A DNA stretch of 64,000 nt from DASPHG01 sp963849605 (GCA_963849605.1 CAWKHX010000002.1:682001-746000), one strand, 5' to 3'; shown: positions 39,712 to 48,967, counted from the first letter of the stretch. Numbers and translations are program-made. Notes: generated by a model from the sequence alone, not told the origin.

Positions 39712-40791
39712 GTGCGGCCCGTCTATTACCTCGGCGTATTCATCCCGGCGGCGATAGCGCTCGAGCTGGCGCACGCGTCGCCGGTGCTGGTGTTCACGGC
39801 GGCTGCGCTCGGCGTGATCCCGACCGCGGCACTGATGGGAACCGCGACGGAGGAGATCGCGGAGCGCACGGGCCCCGGCATCGGCGGCTTCCTGAACGTG
39901 ACGTTCGGGAACGCGCCCGAGCTGATCATCGCCTTCTTCGCGCTCAGGGAGGGCTTGCACGAGGTCGTCAAGGCGTCAATCGTGGGCTCGATCATCGGGA
40001 ACGTGCTGCTCGTGCTCGGTGCCGCGATGCTCGTCGGCGGCTGGAACCGGGACACGCAGACGTTCAACCGCACCGCCGCGAACGCGCAGTCGGCGATGCT
40101 GCTGCTCGCGCTCGCGGCGCTGATGCTGCCGGCGATCTTCCAGCTGATCCACGGCGGCAGTCTGCCCGCCGTCGGCGAGGAGCGGCATCCGTTCGGAAGC
40201 GAGGTCGAGGACCTCTCGATGGGCGTCGCGATCATCCTGATGCTGAGCTACTGCTCCGGGCTCCTGTTCTCGATGAAGACGCACCGCAGGGTCTTCAACC
40301 CGTACGAGGAGGAGCACGACGAGCAGGGCGGCTGGTCGGTCCGCAAGGCCACGGTCATCCTCGCGATCGCAGCGATCTTCGTGGGCGTCATGTCCGAGAT
40401 CCTCGTCGGCTCGATCTCCGAGGCCTCGGAGGACATTGGCCTGTCCGAGTTCTTCGTCGGCGTGTTCGTCGTTGCGATCGTCGGCAACGCCGCCGAGCAC
40501 TGGGTCGCGGTGCTCGTCGCCCGCAAGGACAAGATGGACCTCGCCGTCAACATCGCGATCGGCTCGAGTGCGCAGATCGCGCTGTTCGTCGCCCCCGTCC
40601 TCGTCCTGCTCTCGTACGTGGTCGGGCCGGGGCCGATGCCGCTGGTGTTCAACGGCTACGAGCTCGGCGCGATGCTGTTCGCGGTGCTGATCGCGAACTT
40701 CCTCACGCAGGAGGGCGAGTCGAACTGGTTCGAGGGCGTGCAGCTACTCAGCCTGTACGCCGTGCTCGGGATCGTCTTCTACCTCGCCTAG
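39712..40791 (+). CDS. Ca2+/H+ antiporter, CaxA type
   Basis: Exports calcium in exchange for protons at the cytoplasmic membrane. 359 residues from a GTG, about eleven helices. The two alpha-repeats are LNVTFGNAPELIIAFFAL and FVVAIVGNAAEHWVAV (GNAxE motifs with catalytic Glu). An acidic loop (EEEHDEQGG) divides the halves as usual. The 3' end overlaps the TerC gene by 48 bp. Confidence 0.93.
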   Translation: MRPVYYLGVFIPAAIALELAHASPVLVFTAAALGVIPTAALMGTATEEIAERTGPGIGGFLNVTFGNAPELIIAFFALREGLHEVVKASIVGSIIGNVLLVLGAAMLVGGWNRDTQTFNRTAANAQSAMLLLALAALMLPAIFQLIHGGSLPAVGEERHPFGSEVEDLSMGVAIILMLSYCSGLLFSMKTHRRVFNPYEEEHDEQGGWSVRKATVILAIAAIFVGVMSEILVGSISEASEDIGLSEFFVGVFVVAIVGNAAEHWVAVLVARKDKMDLAVNIAIGSSAQIALFVAPVLVLLSYVVGPGPMPLVFNGYELGAMLFAVLIANFLTQEGESNWFEGVQLLSLYAVLGIVFYLA

Positions 40792-41700
40792 CCGGCGGTC
40801 CGCGCGCACGCTGAGCACGATCCCGATCGTGAAGGCGAGCGCGACGAAGCCGAGGCTCGCCTCGGGGCCGACGTGAACCACGTCCTCGATCAAGAGCTTC
40901 ACGCCGACGAGGCCCAGCACGACGGCGATCGTCTCGTCGAGGTAGCGGAAGCGCCGCATCAGTCCCTCGACGAGCACGAACAGCGCGCGGAGGCCGAGCA
41001 GGGCGAAGACGTTGCCCATCCAGATCAGCAGCGGGTCCTGCGTGATCGCGAACGCGGCCGGGATCGAGTCGATCGCGAACGCGATGTCCGCGAACACGAT
41101 CGCGGCGAGGCAGAGGAACAGCGGCGTCGCGTATCGGACGCTGCCCTTGTGGATGAACCAGTGGTGGCCGTGGTAGCTGCTGCTGACCGGGAAGACCCGC
41201 CTGACGAGCCGCACCATCAGGTTGCGGTCGGGGTCGACGTTCTCCTCGACGCCCCGCCAGACGCGCACCGCCAGCGCGATGAGAAGCAAGCCGAGCACGT
41301 ACAGGACGAAGTGGAACTGGTCGATCAGCGCGATCCCGCCGGCAATCGCCACACCGCGCAGGACGAGCGCGAAGACGATGCCCCAGAAGAGCAACCGCGC
41401 GCGCAGCTCGTAGGGAACCGCGAAGTAGCCGAACAGCAGGATGAAGACGAACAGGTTGTCGAGCGAGAGCGACCGCTCGATCAGGTACACGGTCGTGTAG
41501 AGCACGGCCGCCTCCCTGTCGTCGAACCACCAGACGATCAGCGCCGCCGCGAGGCTGACGGCGAGCCATGCGAGCGACCACCAGACGCCCTCCCGGAAGC
41601 TCGGCTCGCGCCCGCGCGCGAAGAAGCGCAGGTCGATCAGCAGGAAGACGACCAGAGCGACGGCGAGCGCCGCATACGGGGCGACGCTGTTTAGGTCCAC
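40744..41700 (-). CDS. TerC family integral membrane protein
   Basis: 318 residues, about eight to nine helices. The signature residues are in LIERSLSLDNLFVFILLFGYF and ADIAFAIDSIPAAFAIT (Asp-Asn/Asp-Ser metal sites). TerC-type proteins move or load metal ions such as manganese. It is convergent with CaxA and overlaps its end by 48 bp. Confidence 0.93.
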   Translation of the reverse strand: MDLNSVAPYAALAVALVVFLLIDLRFFARGREPSFREGVWWSLAWLAVSLAAALIVWWFDDREAAVLYTTVYLIERSLSLDNLFVFILLFGYFAVPYELRARLLFWGIVFALVLRGVAIAGGIALIDQFHFVLYVLGLLLIALAVRVWRGVEENVDPDRNLMVRLVRRVFPVSSSYHGHHWFIHKGSVRYATPLFLCLAAIVFADIAFAIDSIPAAFAITQDPLLIWMGNVFALLGLRALFVLVEGLMRRFRYLDETIAVVLGLVGVKLLIEDVVHVGPEASLGFVALAFTIGIVLSVRADRRLGEVEDDPEHGVQAE

Positions 41701-41707
41701 GCCGCCC

Positions 41708-42766
41708 CTACTGGAGGAGCACTTCGCAGAAGGACTTGACCGACTCGTCGCTCGGGTCGGTCTTTATGCACTCCTCGTACGCCTTCTGCTTCTCCGCGTC
41801 GGTCTGGGGCTCCGGTGCGGCCGTGCCGCTCCCGCCCGTCTGCGGAGCGCCGAGCGCTCCGCCGAGCAGGCCCTGCAATTGCTGTGTCAACTCGGAGATC
41901 GGCCGAGCGTCCTCCGGCGTGGTGATCGGCTGTGGCGAGCCGACGTTCGCGAACTCGATCGAGAACGAGACGGTGCCGCCCTCCAGGCCGCCGGCCTGGT
42001 CGCGCGCATCCTCGGGCACCCCGAAGTCGACGTCGGCCGACAGGCGGTGGATCCGGTCGTCGTCCTTACCCACGTAGGCGTCGAAGCTCGGATCCTCGAC
42101 GACGTCCTCGATCTGGCCCTTCTGCTCGTCGGTGAGCTCCGGCGGCGCCGTTTGGCCGACCCGGCCGCCGAGCTTCGCCGCCTCCTGGACGATCGTGTTC
42201 AGGTCCTCGAGCACGCGGCTCACGTCGAGCTTGCCCGAGACGTGCGTCGTCTCGACGCCCGCCACCTCTTCGTCGCCGTCGTCACTGGCGTCCACGACCC
42301 AGTCGCGGGCGTTCACGCCGAAGTCGGAGAGGCTGCGCCCGCCCTCCTTGTCCGCACCGGACGCAAGCGTCTGGTTCAGCGCTGCGACGGTCTCCTGGCT
42401 GACCTCGTAGTCGGTTCCCTGGAACCCGATGAACGCGCGGTCTCCGGTGGAAGTCAGGTTCGCGTTGAAGCTCTGGTTCTGGGCGCTCACCGTGAGGTCC
42501 CAGTCGAGGCTCGGGATCTGCTTGTCGCCACCCGACTCGTAGGGTCCCGTGAGGTTGACCTCGATCGGGTCCTGGAGCTCGTCGACGCCGTCGAGCTGGA
42601 CCTCGATGTCGAGCGTCACGTCCGCGGAGCCGATAGGCGTCTGGAACGCCTTGTCGAGCAGCTCGGTGACCGCCTGGTTGTCTTCGTCGCCACAACCGGC
42701 GACGAGGGCCCCGACGAGGAGCGCCGGGAGGAGCACGGCCGCAAAGCGTCGAAGCGGGGCGAGCAC
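41708..42766 (-). CDS. Lipoprotein of LppX/LprG-like pattern
   Basis: 352 residues from GTG 42766; an ATG at 42814 would add 16 residues and make an unusually long signal peptide. The lipobox is LVAGC. The mature part has long beta strands with Asp/Gly turns (SADVTLDIEVQLDG, SLDWDLTVSAQNQSFNANLTSTGDRAFIGFQG) as in acyl-chain-binding lipoproteins of the LppX/LprAFG group. GTLLGGALGAPQTGG-type low-complexity is near the end. It is divergent from the first epimerase-like gene. Confidence 0.7.
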   Translation of the reverse strand: MLAPLRRFAAVLLPALLVGALVAGCGDEDNQAVTELLDKAFQTPIGSADVTLDIEVQLDGVDELQDPIEVNLTGPYESGGDKQIPSLDWDLTVSAQNQSFNANLTSTGDRAFIGFQGTDYEVSQETVAALNQTLASGADKEGGRSLSDFGVNARDWVVDASDDGDEEVAGVETTHVSGKLDVSRVLEDLNTIVQEAAKLGGRVGQTAPPELTDEQKGQIEDVVEDPSFDAYVGKDDDRIHRLSADVDFGVPEDARDQAGGLEGGTVSFSIEFANVGSPQPITTPEDARPISELTQQLQGLLGGALGAPQTGGSGTAAPEPQTDAEKQKAYEECIKTDPSDESVKSFCEVLLQ

Positions 42767-42834
42767 GGCGGGCAGGCTACTAGGAGGCCTAATAGGACCC
42801 GCAACTACCTCCATTGTGAATCGTTGAAGACCTG

Positions 42835-44079
42835 ATGCTCGTTCCGCTGATCGCGGCAGTAATGCTGCTCGTGGCCGCGCCGACGGCCCTTGCGGGGGAC
42901 CATGTCCTGGTCGTCCAGGACGGGCAAATCGAGCAGCGCTGGGACCCCTACCTCGAGCCCGATCTGCAGCCGCTGACGCCCGATCCGCCCCCTCCGGGCG
43001 CGAAGGCAGCGGCCGAGGGCGAGATCAAGCAGGCGGTGGAGCGCGCGGCCGCGACGGGCAGCATCAGCGAGCACCAGGACCGCCGCTTCACGCGGATCCT
43101 GAACGAAGGGCACAGGCTGTACGACCGCGACGACGTGGGCCGGCGCTGCCGCTCCCAGGTTGGCCGCGTGCTGGGGATCATGACTGCGATCGCGGCGCGC
43201 GGAAGCCTGAACGCCAGCCGCATGCCGGCGCTCTTCCTCCAGCTCGAGCGCAACATCGAATTCTGGGAACAGGAGCCCGACATCCGGCTGGGCGAGCGCG
43301 TCTCGTTCGGCAAGGACCCGCTGCTGCTCCAACACTACGCCGGCTACGGGCTCCAGATCCAGCCGCTCGGGAACTTCGGGAAGGCGAACGGGCTCTGGAC
43401 CGAGTGCAAGGAGCGGCCGCGCGACTGCAAGCGGAACATGCTGCATGCGCTGCTCGACTCGATGATGCGCGTGGCGTCGCGCCGTGGGGGCTTCAAGGCC
43501 TGGGAGTACTGGTTCCCGTTCGGAGGCGGGTCCCCGCCGTGGGCGAGCGGGATGGCGACGGCAACGGGCATGCAGGCGTTAGCGCGCGGAGCAATCTTCT
43601 TCGGCGAGCCGCGCTACATGACCGCGGCAAGACAGGCCCTGCCGATCTTCCTCAAGCCGCCCCCGCTGGGAGTGCGGCTGGCATCGGGGCACGGGGCGCA
43701 TTACCTCCTCTACTCGTTCGCGCCGGGGCTGCGGGTGCTGAACGCGTTCCTGCAGGCGATCACCGGCCTGTACGACTACGCCAAGCTGAGCGACGACCAC
43801 CGCGCCGACAGGCTGTTTCACGCCGGCGATGTACGGGCACGTCGGGAGACGCCTCGCTATGACACCGGCCACTGGTCCTACTACGCGCTCCCGAACAAGA
43901 ACCTCTCGACGTGGGACTACCACCTGCTCGTGACCGGATTCCTCGAGAACCTGTGCGAGCGGACCGGCGCGCGCGTGTACTGCCGGACCGCACGGCGGTT
44001 TGCGCGCTACACCAGAGAGCACGGCGGGCCCCCGCCCCCCGGCACCCCCGGGAGCGGAAGGCGATGCGGCTACCTGTAG
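42835..44079 (+). CDS. Secreted D-glucuronyl C5-epimerase-like protein, copy 1
   Basis: 414 residues with a signal peptide (LVPLIAAVMLLVAAPTALA). The C-terminal two-thirds follow the glucuronyl C5-epimerase pattern: QIQPLGNFGKANGLW, WEYWFPFGGGSPPWASGMATATGMQALARG, YLLYSFAPGLRVLNAFLQAITGLYDYA, YDTGHWSYYALP and DYHLLVTGFLENLC. Known members convert glucuronate to iduronate in glycans; the bacterial role is open. The 3' end overlaps the second copy by 16 bp. The sequences are clear paralogues. Confidence 0.78.
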   Translation: MLVPLIAAVMLLVAAPTALAGDHVLVVQDGQIEQRWDPYLEPDLQPLTPDPPPPGAKAAAEGEIKQAVERAAATGSISEHQDRRFTRILNEGHRLYDRDDVGRRCRSQVGRVLGIMTAIAARGSLNASRMPALFLQLERNIEFWEQEPDIRLGERVSFGKDPLLLQHYAGYGLQIQPLGNFGKANGLWTECKERPRDCKRNMLHALLDSMMRVASRRGGFKAWEYWFPFGGGSPPWASGMATATGMQALARGAIFFGEPRYMTAARQALPIFLKPPPLGVRLASGHGAHYLLYSFAPGLRVLNAFLQAITGLYDYAKLSDDHRADRLFHAGDVRARRETPRYDTGHWSYYALPNKNLSTWDYHLLVTGFLENLCERTGARVYCRTARRFARYTREHGGPPPPGTPGSGRRCGYL

Positions 44080-45513
44080 CGGCCGCCGCGCTGGCCACGG
44101 CGGCCTTCGCCTTCGCCGCGCCGGCCCAGGCCGCGCCCGTGCTCGAGGTGCAGCACGACCGCACGGTGGTGCGCAACGACCCCTACCTCCCTCCGCGCGC
44201 GCAGACCGACCTGCCGCCACCACCGGGCCGGCACGCCCACGGCCGGCACGCACGCGGCGGCGGGGCCGACCGTCGGAGAGGTGCTGAAGCAGGCGCTCGA
44301 CGCCGGCGACATCACCGCCGACCAGCGGCGCGAGTGGCGCCGGACGTATCGACGCGCGCTGCGCACGCGTGCCGACCTCTCCGGCCCGCGCCGGACACAG
44401 CTCAGCTCGGTCATCGAGATCCTCGAGGCGATCGCGCGCGCCGGCCAGCTCGATGCCAGCCGAATGCCCGCGCTGTTCCTACAGCTGGCCCGGAACACCG
44501 AGTACTGGCCGAACCGTACGTATCCGGCGAGCGGCCAGCGAGTCTCCTTCGAGGACAGCGAGCTGATCTTCCAGTTCTATCCCGGCTACGGGCTCCAGAT
44601 CCAACCGCTCGCCAACTTCGGGCGGGCGAACGGGCTGTGGCGCGCCGGGCGCGAGGAACGCCTGCGCGAGATGCTCGACGAGCTCGTCGATATCGCGTCG
44701 CGCCGCGGCCGCTTCACGACCTGGGAGTACTGGTTCGAGTTCGGCGGCGGCAGCCCGCCGTGGATGAGTGCGATGGCGCAGGGCACCGCGATCCAGGCTC
44801 TCTCGCGGGCGTCGGAGCTGCTGGCGGAGCCCTCGTACCTGAGGGTCGCCAGGCGCGCGATCCGGGCGTTCTCGACCCGCGCGCCGCTGGGCGTGCGGGT
44901 GCGCGGACGCGACGGCGGCAACCACTACCTGCTCTATTCGTTCTCGCGTGGCCTGCGCGTGCTGAACGCCTTCGCGCAGAGCCTGAACGGCCTGTACGAC
45001 TACGCGACCATCGCCGACCACGAGCGCGCCATGACCCTGTTCGAGAAGGGCGAGGTCTCGCTGCGGGCCGAGCTGCCCAGCTACGACACGGGCGCGTGGA
45101 CGCTCTACTCCCTCGGGGGCAATGAGGCGACGCTCGAGTACCACCAGCTCGCCACCGATTTCCTCGGGAACCTGTGCGAGAAGCTCGGCCCGGGCCTCTA
45201 CTGCGACACGGCGGAGCGGTTCGACGGCTACGTGGGCGAGTCACCGCGGCTCGAGCTGCGCACGTCGCGGCTCGTGGAGGACAACCTGCAGTACGTGCGC
45301 TTCAGCGTCTCGAAGCAGTCGAGCGTCCACCTCACGATCAGCCGCAACGGGAACGTCGTGTACTCAGCGTCGGCGTCGGTTCCGTACGGCACCCACGTGT
45401 TCTCCTGGACGCCGAGCCGGTCCGGCGACTACGTCGCGACGCTCGCGGCGGAGTCGTTCAACGGGACGCACGGGTCCGCGAGCGGCACGATCACCGTCCG
45501 CGACGGGTCCTAG
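44064..45513 (+). CDS. Secreted D-glucuronyl C5-epimerase-like protein, copy 2 (one apparent frameshift)
   Basis: About 482 residues from ATG 44064 with a signal peptide (LPVAAAALATAAFAFAAPAQA). The frame breaks near 44225-44232 in CCGGGCCGGCACG; one extra base explains it. After it the chain is intact: QIQPLANFGRANGLW, WEYWFEFGGGSPPWMSAMAQGTAIQALSR, YLLYSFSRGLRVLNAFAQSLNGLYDYA, YDTGAWTLYSLGG and YHQLATDFLGNLC. It has an extra C-terminal beta-sandwich (VHLTISRNGNVVYSASA, HVFSWTPSRSGDYVATLAA) absent from copy 1, probably for surface or carbohydrate binding. Confidence 0.78.
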
Positions 45514-45533
45514 GTCCCTACGATGGCGCTCTG

Positions 45534-46736
45534 ATGGCGCCAAGGACCATTCTCTACACGGGCAAGGGCGGAGTGGGCAAAACGAGCGTCGCCGCCGCCA
45601 CGGCACGCCGCTGCGCGGCGGCCGGACTGCGCACGATCGTGATCTCCACCGACCCGGCTCACAGCCTGTCGGACTCGCTCGAGACCGAGCTGGCCGGCAC
45701 GCCGACGCCGTGCGGCACGCTGCTCTGGGGCCAGGAGGTGCAGGCCCAGGACGAGATGGAGCGCCACTGGGAGGCGGTGCAGGGCTGGCTCGGCGAGCTG
45801 CTCGCCGACCGCGGCGTCGACCCGATCTCCGCGGACGAGCTGACGGTGCCGCCCGGGATGGACGAGCTCTTCTCGCTGCTTCAGATCAAGGCGCACCACG
45901 ACTCCGGGGACTACGACGCGGTCATCGTGGACTGCGCGCCGACCGGAGAGACGCTCCGTCTTCTGTCCTTCCCGGACGTCGCGAGCTGGTGGCTCGAGAA
46001 GGTCTTCCCGTGGGAGCGGCGCGTGATGTCGGCCGCCCGCCCGCTCGCGCGCACGTTCCTCGACGTCTCTCTGCCGAGCGATGCGGTCTACGACGACGTC
46101 GAGCGGCTCGTCCGCAACCTCGTCGCGATGAACGAGATTCTCCGCGACCGCGCCCACACGTCGATCCGGCTCGTGATGAACCCCGACCGGATGGTCGTGA
46201 AGGAGGCGATGCGCACCTTCACCTACCTGAATCTCTACGGGTATCTGACGGACGCAGTCCTGGTGAACCGCATCTTCCCCGAGATGAACGGCTTCTTCGC
46301 GTCGTGGCGCGAGAACCAGCGCGAGCAGATGGAGCTCGTGCAGTCGGCGTTCTCGCCCGTGCCGATCCTGACCGCGCCCTTCTTCGAGCAGGAGGTGATC
46401 GGGCCCGAGATGCTCGACCGCCTGGGCGCCGAGCTGTTCGAGCAGGCCGACCCGGCCGCGGTGCTGCACGAGGAGCTCACCCAGGAGCTGCAGAGCGAGA
46501 ACGGGCATGCGACGCTGAGGCTGCCGCTGCCGTTCGTGCAGAAGGGGGACATCGAGCTGAAGAAGGTCGGCCTCGAGGTGATCGTGCGCGTGGGAGGCCA
46601 GAAGCGGACGATCATGCTGCCGACGGCCATGTCGGGCTACAGGCCCGCGGGAGCGCAATTCGAGGACGGCGCGCTACGAGTGGATTTCGAGAGGAGCGAT
46701 AGTGGATCAGGAACAGGGTCACCGGCTGCACAGTGA
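45534..46736 (+). CDS. ArsA-family ATPase with HSP20-like C-terminal domain
   Basis: 400 residues. The deviant P-loop is YTGKGGVGKTSVAAATA; ISTDPAHSLSDSLE is switch I and VIVDCAPTGETLRLL switch II, so it is a GET3/ArsA-like P-loop ATPase with one ATPase domain. The last 70 residues (ATLRLPLPFVQKGDIELKKVG, VIVRVGGQKRTIMLP) match the small alpha-crystallin-like domain found in many such proteins. Arsenite cysteines are not evident, so a targeting or maintenance role is more likely than arsenic export. Confidence 0.9.
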   Translation: MAPRTILYTGKGGVGKTSVAAATARRCAAAGLRTIVISTDPAHSLSDSLETELAGTPTPCGTLLWGQEVQAQDEMERHWEAVQGWLGELLADRGVDPISADELTVPPGMDELFSLLQIKAHHDSGDYDAVIVDCAPTGETLRLLSFPDVASWWLEKVFPWERRVMSAARPLARTFLDVSLPSDAVYDDVERLVRNLVAMNEILRDRAHTSIRLVMNPDRMVVKEAMRTFTYLNLYGYLTDAVLVNRIFPEMNGFFASWRENQREQMELVQSAFSPVPILTAPFFEQEVIGPEMLDRLGAELFEQADPAAVLHEELTQELQSENGHATLRLPLPFVQKGDIELKKVGLEVIVRVGGQKRTIMLPTAMSGYRPAGAQFEDGALRVDFERSDSGSGTGSPAAQ

Positions 46737-46989
46737 CTGGGCGCGCGAGTGGGAGCGCGAGTTCCAGGACGCTCCCCCACCGCCGCCGCGGGGCGGCGGG
46801 CCCGACCTCAGCCCGCTGTTCGCGATCGTCGACGCGCTCCGGCGCGGCCTCCCGCGCGAGCTCCAGGGCCAGTTCACCTCGCTGCTCCGCGAGGTGCTGC
46901 TGACACTACGCGCCCTGATCGACTGGTACCTCGAGCGCCTCGACCGCGGCGAACGCAAGCCCGAAGTGGAGGAAATCCGGATCGACTAG
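46702..46989 (+). CDS. Small helical protein coupled to the ArsA-like ATPase
   Basis: 95 residues from a GTG that overlaps the ATPase end by 35 bp. A proline- and glycine-rich stretch (DAPPPPPRGGGPD) leads to a hydrophobic amphipathic helix (LTLRALIDWYLERLDRG). Overlapping genes suggest that the two proteins act together. No family assigned. Confidence 0.7.
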   Translation: MDQEQGHRLHSDWAREWEREFQDAPPPPPRGGGPDLSPLFAIVDALRRGLPRELQGQFTSLLREVLLTLRALIDWYLERLDRGERKPEVEEIRID

Positions 46990-46998
46990 GTCGATCCC

Positions 46999-47119
46999 GG
47001 CGAACGGCGGCTGGGTAGGGGGTCGCGCCGGAGCCGCTGTGGCAACTAGTGGTCGCTTTACGACCACAGATGACCACAGCACCCCGAAAACCGCCTCCCT
47101 ACCCCGCAATCCGTTCGCC
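46999..47119. repeat. 121-bp nested palindrome, copy 2 of intergenic element
   Basis: Four pairs of arms are all centred at 47058-47059: GGCGAACGG with CCGTTCGCC (outer), GGGTAGGG with CCCTACCC, GCTGTGG with CCACAGC, and a central GTGGTCG-CTTTA-CGACCAC hairpin. Copy 1 at 9.67-9.78 kb shares the right-hand words (ACCCYGAAARCCG, CCCTACCCCGC, CCGTT). It lies between convergent genes (the ATPase partner and the minus-strand gene at 47136) and could serve as a bidirectional terminator or be a non-autonomous mobile palindrome. Confidence 0.7.
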
Positions 47120-47135
47120 ACGAAGATGGCCGCCG

Positions 47136-47351
47136 CTACAGCGGTCCGATCTTGATGTCGCGCAGGCTGTGCTCGTCGGGCAGCTTGTCGATCACCTCTC
47201 GGATCACGCGGTGCACGTCCGGCTCGTCGTGGCCGAAATCGTCCAGGAGCGACTTCAGCGCCGTGTAGGTGATCTTCAGCTGCGCCGGCGTCAACTCGAG
47301 CCTGTACGCGGTGTCGTCGGGGCCGATCAGAGGGGTGTCGTCTTCGCTCAT
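47136..47351 (-). CDS. Small acidic protein of unknown function
   Basis: 71 residues from ATG 47351, beginning MSEDDTPLIGPDDTAYRLEL and with an amphipathic helix (QLKITYTALKSLLDDFGHDE) in the middle. It has no membrane segment or cysteine. Its start is 24 bp from the divergent EVE gene. Not assigned. Confidence 0.65.
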   Translation of the reverse strand: MSEDDTPLIGPDDTAYRLELTPAQLKITYTALKSLLDDFGHDEPDVHRVIREVIDKLPDEHSLRDIKIGPL

Positions 47352-47375
47352 GGCTCCAGCGTAACCTGAGCATCG

Positions 47376-47813
47376 GTGGCCTCGAAGACCTGGATCCTCA
47401 CCGGCTCGCCCGAGAACTTCGCCGCCACGCGCGCGCACGGTTTCCGCGTGATCGGCATGAAGGAGGGTCGGCGCAACATGGCGCAGCAGATGGAGCCGGG
47501 CGACCTGATCGTCTTCTACCTCACCCGCGTGAAGGCGTTCGGCGGCGCGGTCCGGATCACCGGCGAGATGTACGAGGACCGCTCGAAGCTCTGGCCCGGC
47601 AAGCCGGGCAAGCCGGACCCGTATCCATGGCGGTTCGCGACCGAGCCCGAGGTCGTGCTCGACGAGGACGACTGGGTGCCGGCCGAGGAGCTCGCGCCCG
47701 AGCTCGAGCACGCGCGCAAGTGGCCCGCCGAGCACTGGACGCTCGCGTTCCAGGGCCAGCTGCGCACCGTCTCCGACTCCGACCGGGACCTGATCCTGAA
47801 CCGCTTGCGGTGA
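47376..47813 (+). CDS. EVE domain protein (PUA-like)
   Basis: 145 residues from a GTG. WILTGSPENFAATRAHGF, MKEGRRNMAQQMEPGDLIVFYLTRVKAFGGAVRITGE and PYPWRFATEPEVVLDEDDWV follow the EVE fold, which is related to YTH and PUA domains and binds modified bases in RNA or DNA. EVE proteins often appear in defence and RNA-modification contexts; here there is no restriction gene nearby. It is coupled to the next two genes. Confidence 0.85.
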   Translation: MASKTWILTGSPENFAATRAHGFRVIGMKEGRRNMAQQMEPGDLIVFYLTRVKAFGGAVRITGEMYEDRSKLWPGKPGKPDPYPWRFATEPEVVLDEDDWVPAEELAPELEHARKWPAEHWTLAFQGQLRTVSDSDRDLILNRLR

Positions 47814-48013
47814 CGGCCGAGCGCGTCCGCACTCTGCTGCTTCGCGGGGACAACCTGCTGAAGAGCGCCCGGCCGGAGCGCTTCGGGCGCGCGATGGAGG
47901 CGTTCGAGGAGGCGCGCGAGTCGGCACGCGACGACGATGTCGCGCCCGAGGTCCGCGACCTGGTCGAACGGCGCATCGACGCGGTGCGACAACTGATGGG
48001 CAGCAGCTCGTGA
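47810..48013 (+). CDS. Small helical protein between EVE and DUF2203 genes
   Basis: 67 residues; GTG overlaps the EVE stop (GTGA) and the 3' end overlaps the DUF2203 start. LLRGDNLLKSARPERFGRAMEAFEEARESARD looks like one TPR-style helix pair. No further motif. Tight coupling on both sides supports reality. Confidence 0.65.
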   Translation: MTAERVRTLLLRGDNLLKSARPERFGRAMEAFEEARESARDDDVAPEVRDLVERRIDAVRQLMGSSS

Positions 48014-48387
48014 AACACAGCCGCCACTACACGCTCGAGGAGGCGAACGCGGCGCTCGGCTGGGTCCAGGATGTGATCGCGTCTCTACGCAGCGCGCGCG
48101 AGGGCCTCTCCGACGAGGAGGCGCGCGAGGCGCTCGCCGAGGCGGGGCCGCAGAACGGCGGCGGCGACCCTGGACGCGTCGTCTCGGAGGCGTTTCTCCA
48201 ACTACGCGAAGCGCTCGCCCGGCTGCAGGAGGCTGAGGTCGTGCTGCGCGACCTCGACCGCGGCCTCGTCGACTTCCCGGCGATCCGCGACGACCGCGAG
48301 GTGTACCTCTGCTGGGTCGAGGGTGAGGACGAGATCAGCTACTGGCACGACCTGGAGGCGGGCTTTGCCGGCCGCGAGCCGCTCTAG
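48010..48387 (+). CDS. DUF2203 family protein
   Basis: 125 residues from a GTG. RHYTLEEANAALGWVQDVI, LVDFPAIRDDREVYLCWVEGEDEISYWHDLEAGFAGREPL are the two conserved ends of DUF2203, including the Cys-Trp and Trp-His residues of its signature. The family is widespread in actinobacteria with no settled role. Overlap with the preceding gene suggests a short operon of EVE, helical protein and DUF2203. Confidence 0.88.
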   Translation: MKHSRHYTLEEANAALGWVQDVIASLRSAREGLSDEEAREALAEAGPQNGGGDPGRVVSEAFLQLREALARLQEAEVVLRDLDRGLVDFPAIRDDREVYLCWVEGEDEISYWHDLEAGFAGREPL

Positions 48388-48400
48388 CGAGGTCGCCGCC

Positions 48401-48967
48401 ATGTGGCGCGCCTGGAACGCGGAGCAGCGCGTCGCGGCAGTCGCCGCATCGCTCTTGATCGTCAGCACGCTCGGGCCGTTCTCCTGGGTCGAGCTTGCGA
48501 TCGTCCTGGTCGGCGTCGGCGTGCTGCTCCTGCTCAGGCGCCGCGCGCAGGGCAGGCCGTTCCACCTGCCGTTCGGCGACGGGACCGTGATCGCCGCGGC
48601 CGGCGCGTGGTCCGCCCTCCTGATCCTGATCCGGCTGTTCGACCGGCCGCTGGGGCAGGGCATGCTCGCGCTGGCGTGCGCCGCGCTCCTCTTCGCCGCC
48701 GGCGTGCGCGAGCGCGCGCGCCGGCCGATGGACGACCTGCCGCGCGACCAGGACACGTTGTGGGAGGAGAGGCCCGCCCGCACGCGCCGTGCGCGCTCGG
48801 AGCCGCCCGACCGCGACGCCACGCGCGGGCTGCCGTCCGACGAGGAGCGGACCGTCAGGCTGGCGGGGCAGAAGGAGCTGCCGGGGATGGACGAGCCGAA
48901 CCCGTACGAGGTGCCGGAGCCGAGCGACCCGCCCGCGCCGGACGACCTGCCGGCCGGCCGGGGCTAA
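48401..48967 (+). CDS. Membrane protein with disordered C-terminal tail
   Basis: 188 residues from ATG 48401. Four hydrophobic segments (VAAVAASLLIVSTLGPF, LAIVLVGVGVLLLLR, TVIAAAGAWSALLILIRLF, LALACAALLFAAGV) in the first 110 residues, then a Pro/Asp/Arg-rich tail. No known domain. The stop overlaps the convergent STAS gene by 4 bp. Confidence 0.7.
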   Translation: MWRAWNAEQRVAAVAASLLIVSTLGPFSWVELAIVLVGVGVLLLLRRRAQGRPFHLPFGDGTVIAAAGAWSALLILIRLFDRPLGQGMLALACAALLFAAGVRERARRPMDDLPRDQDTLWEERPARTRRARSEPPDRDATRGLPSDEERTVRLAGQKELPGMDEPNPYEVPEPSDPPAPDDLPAGRG

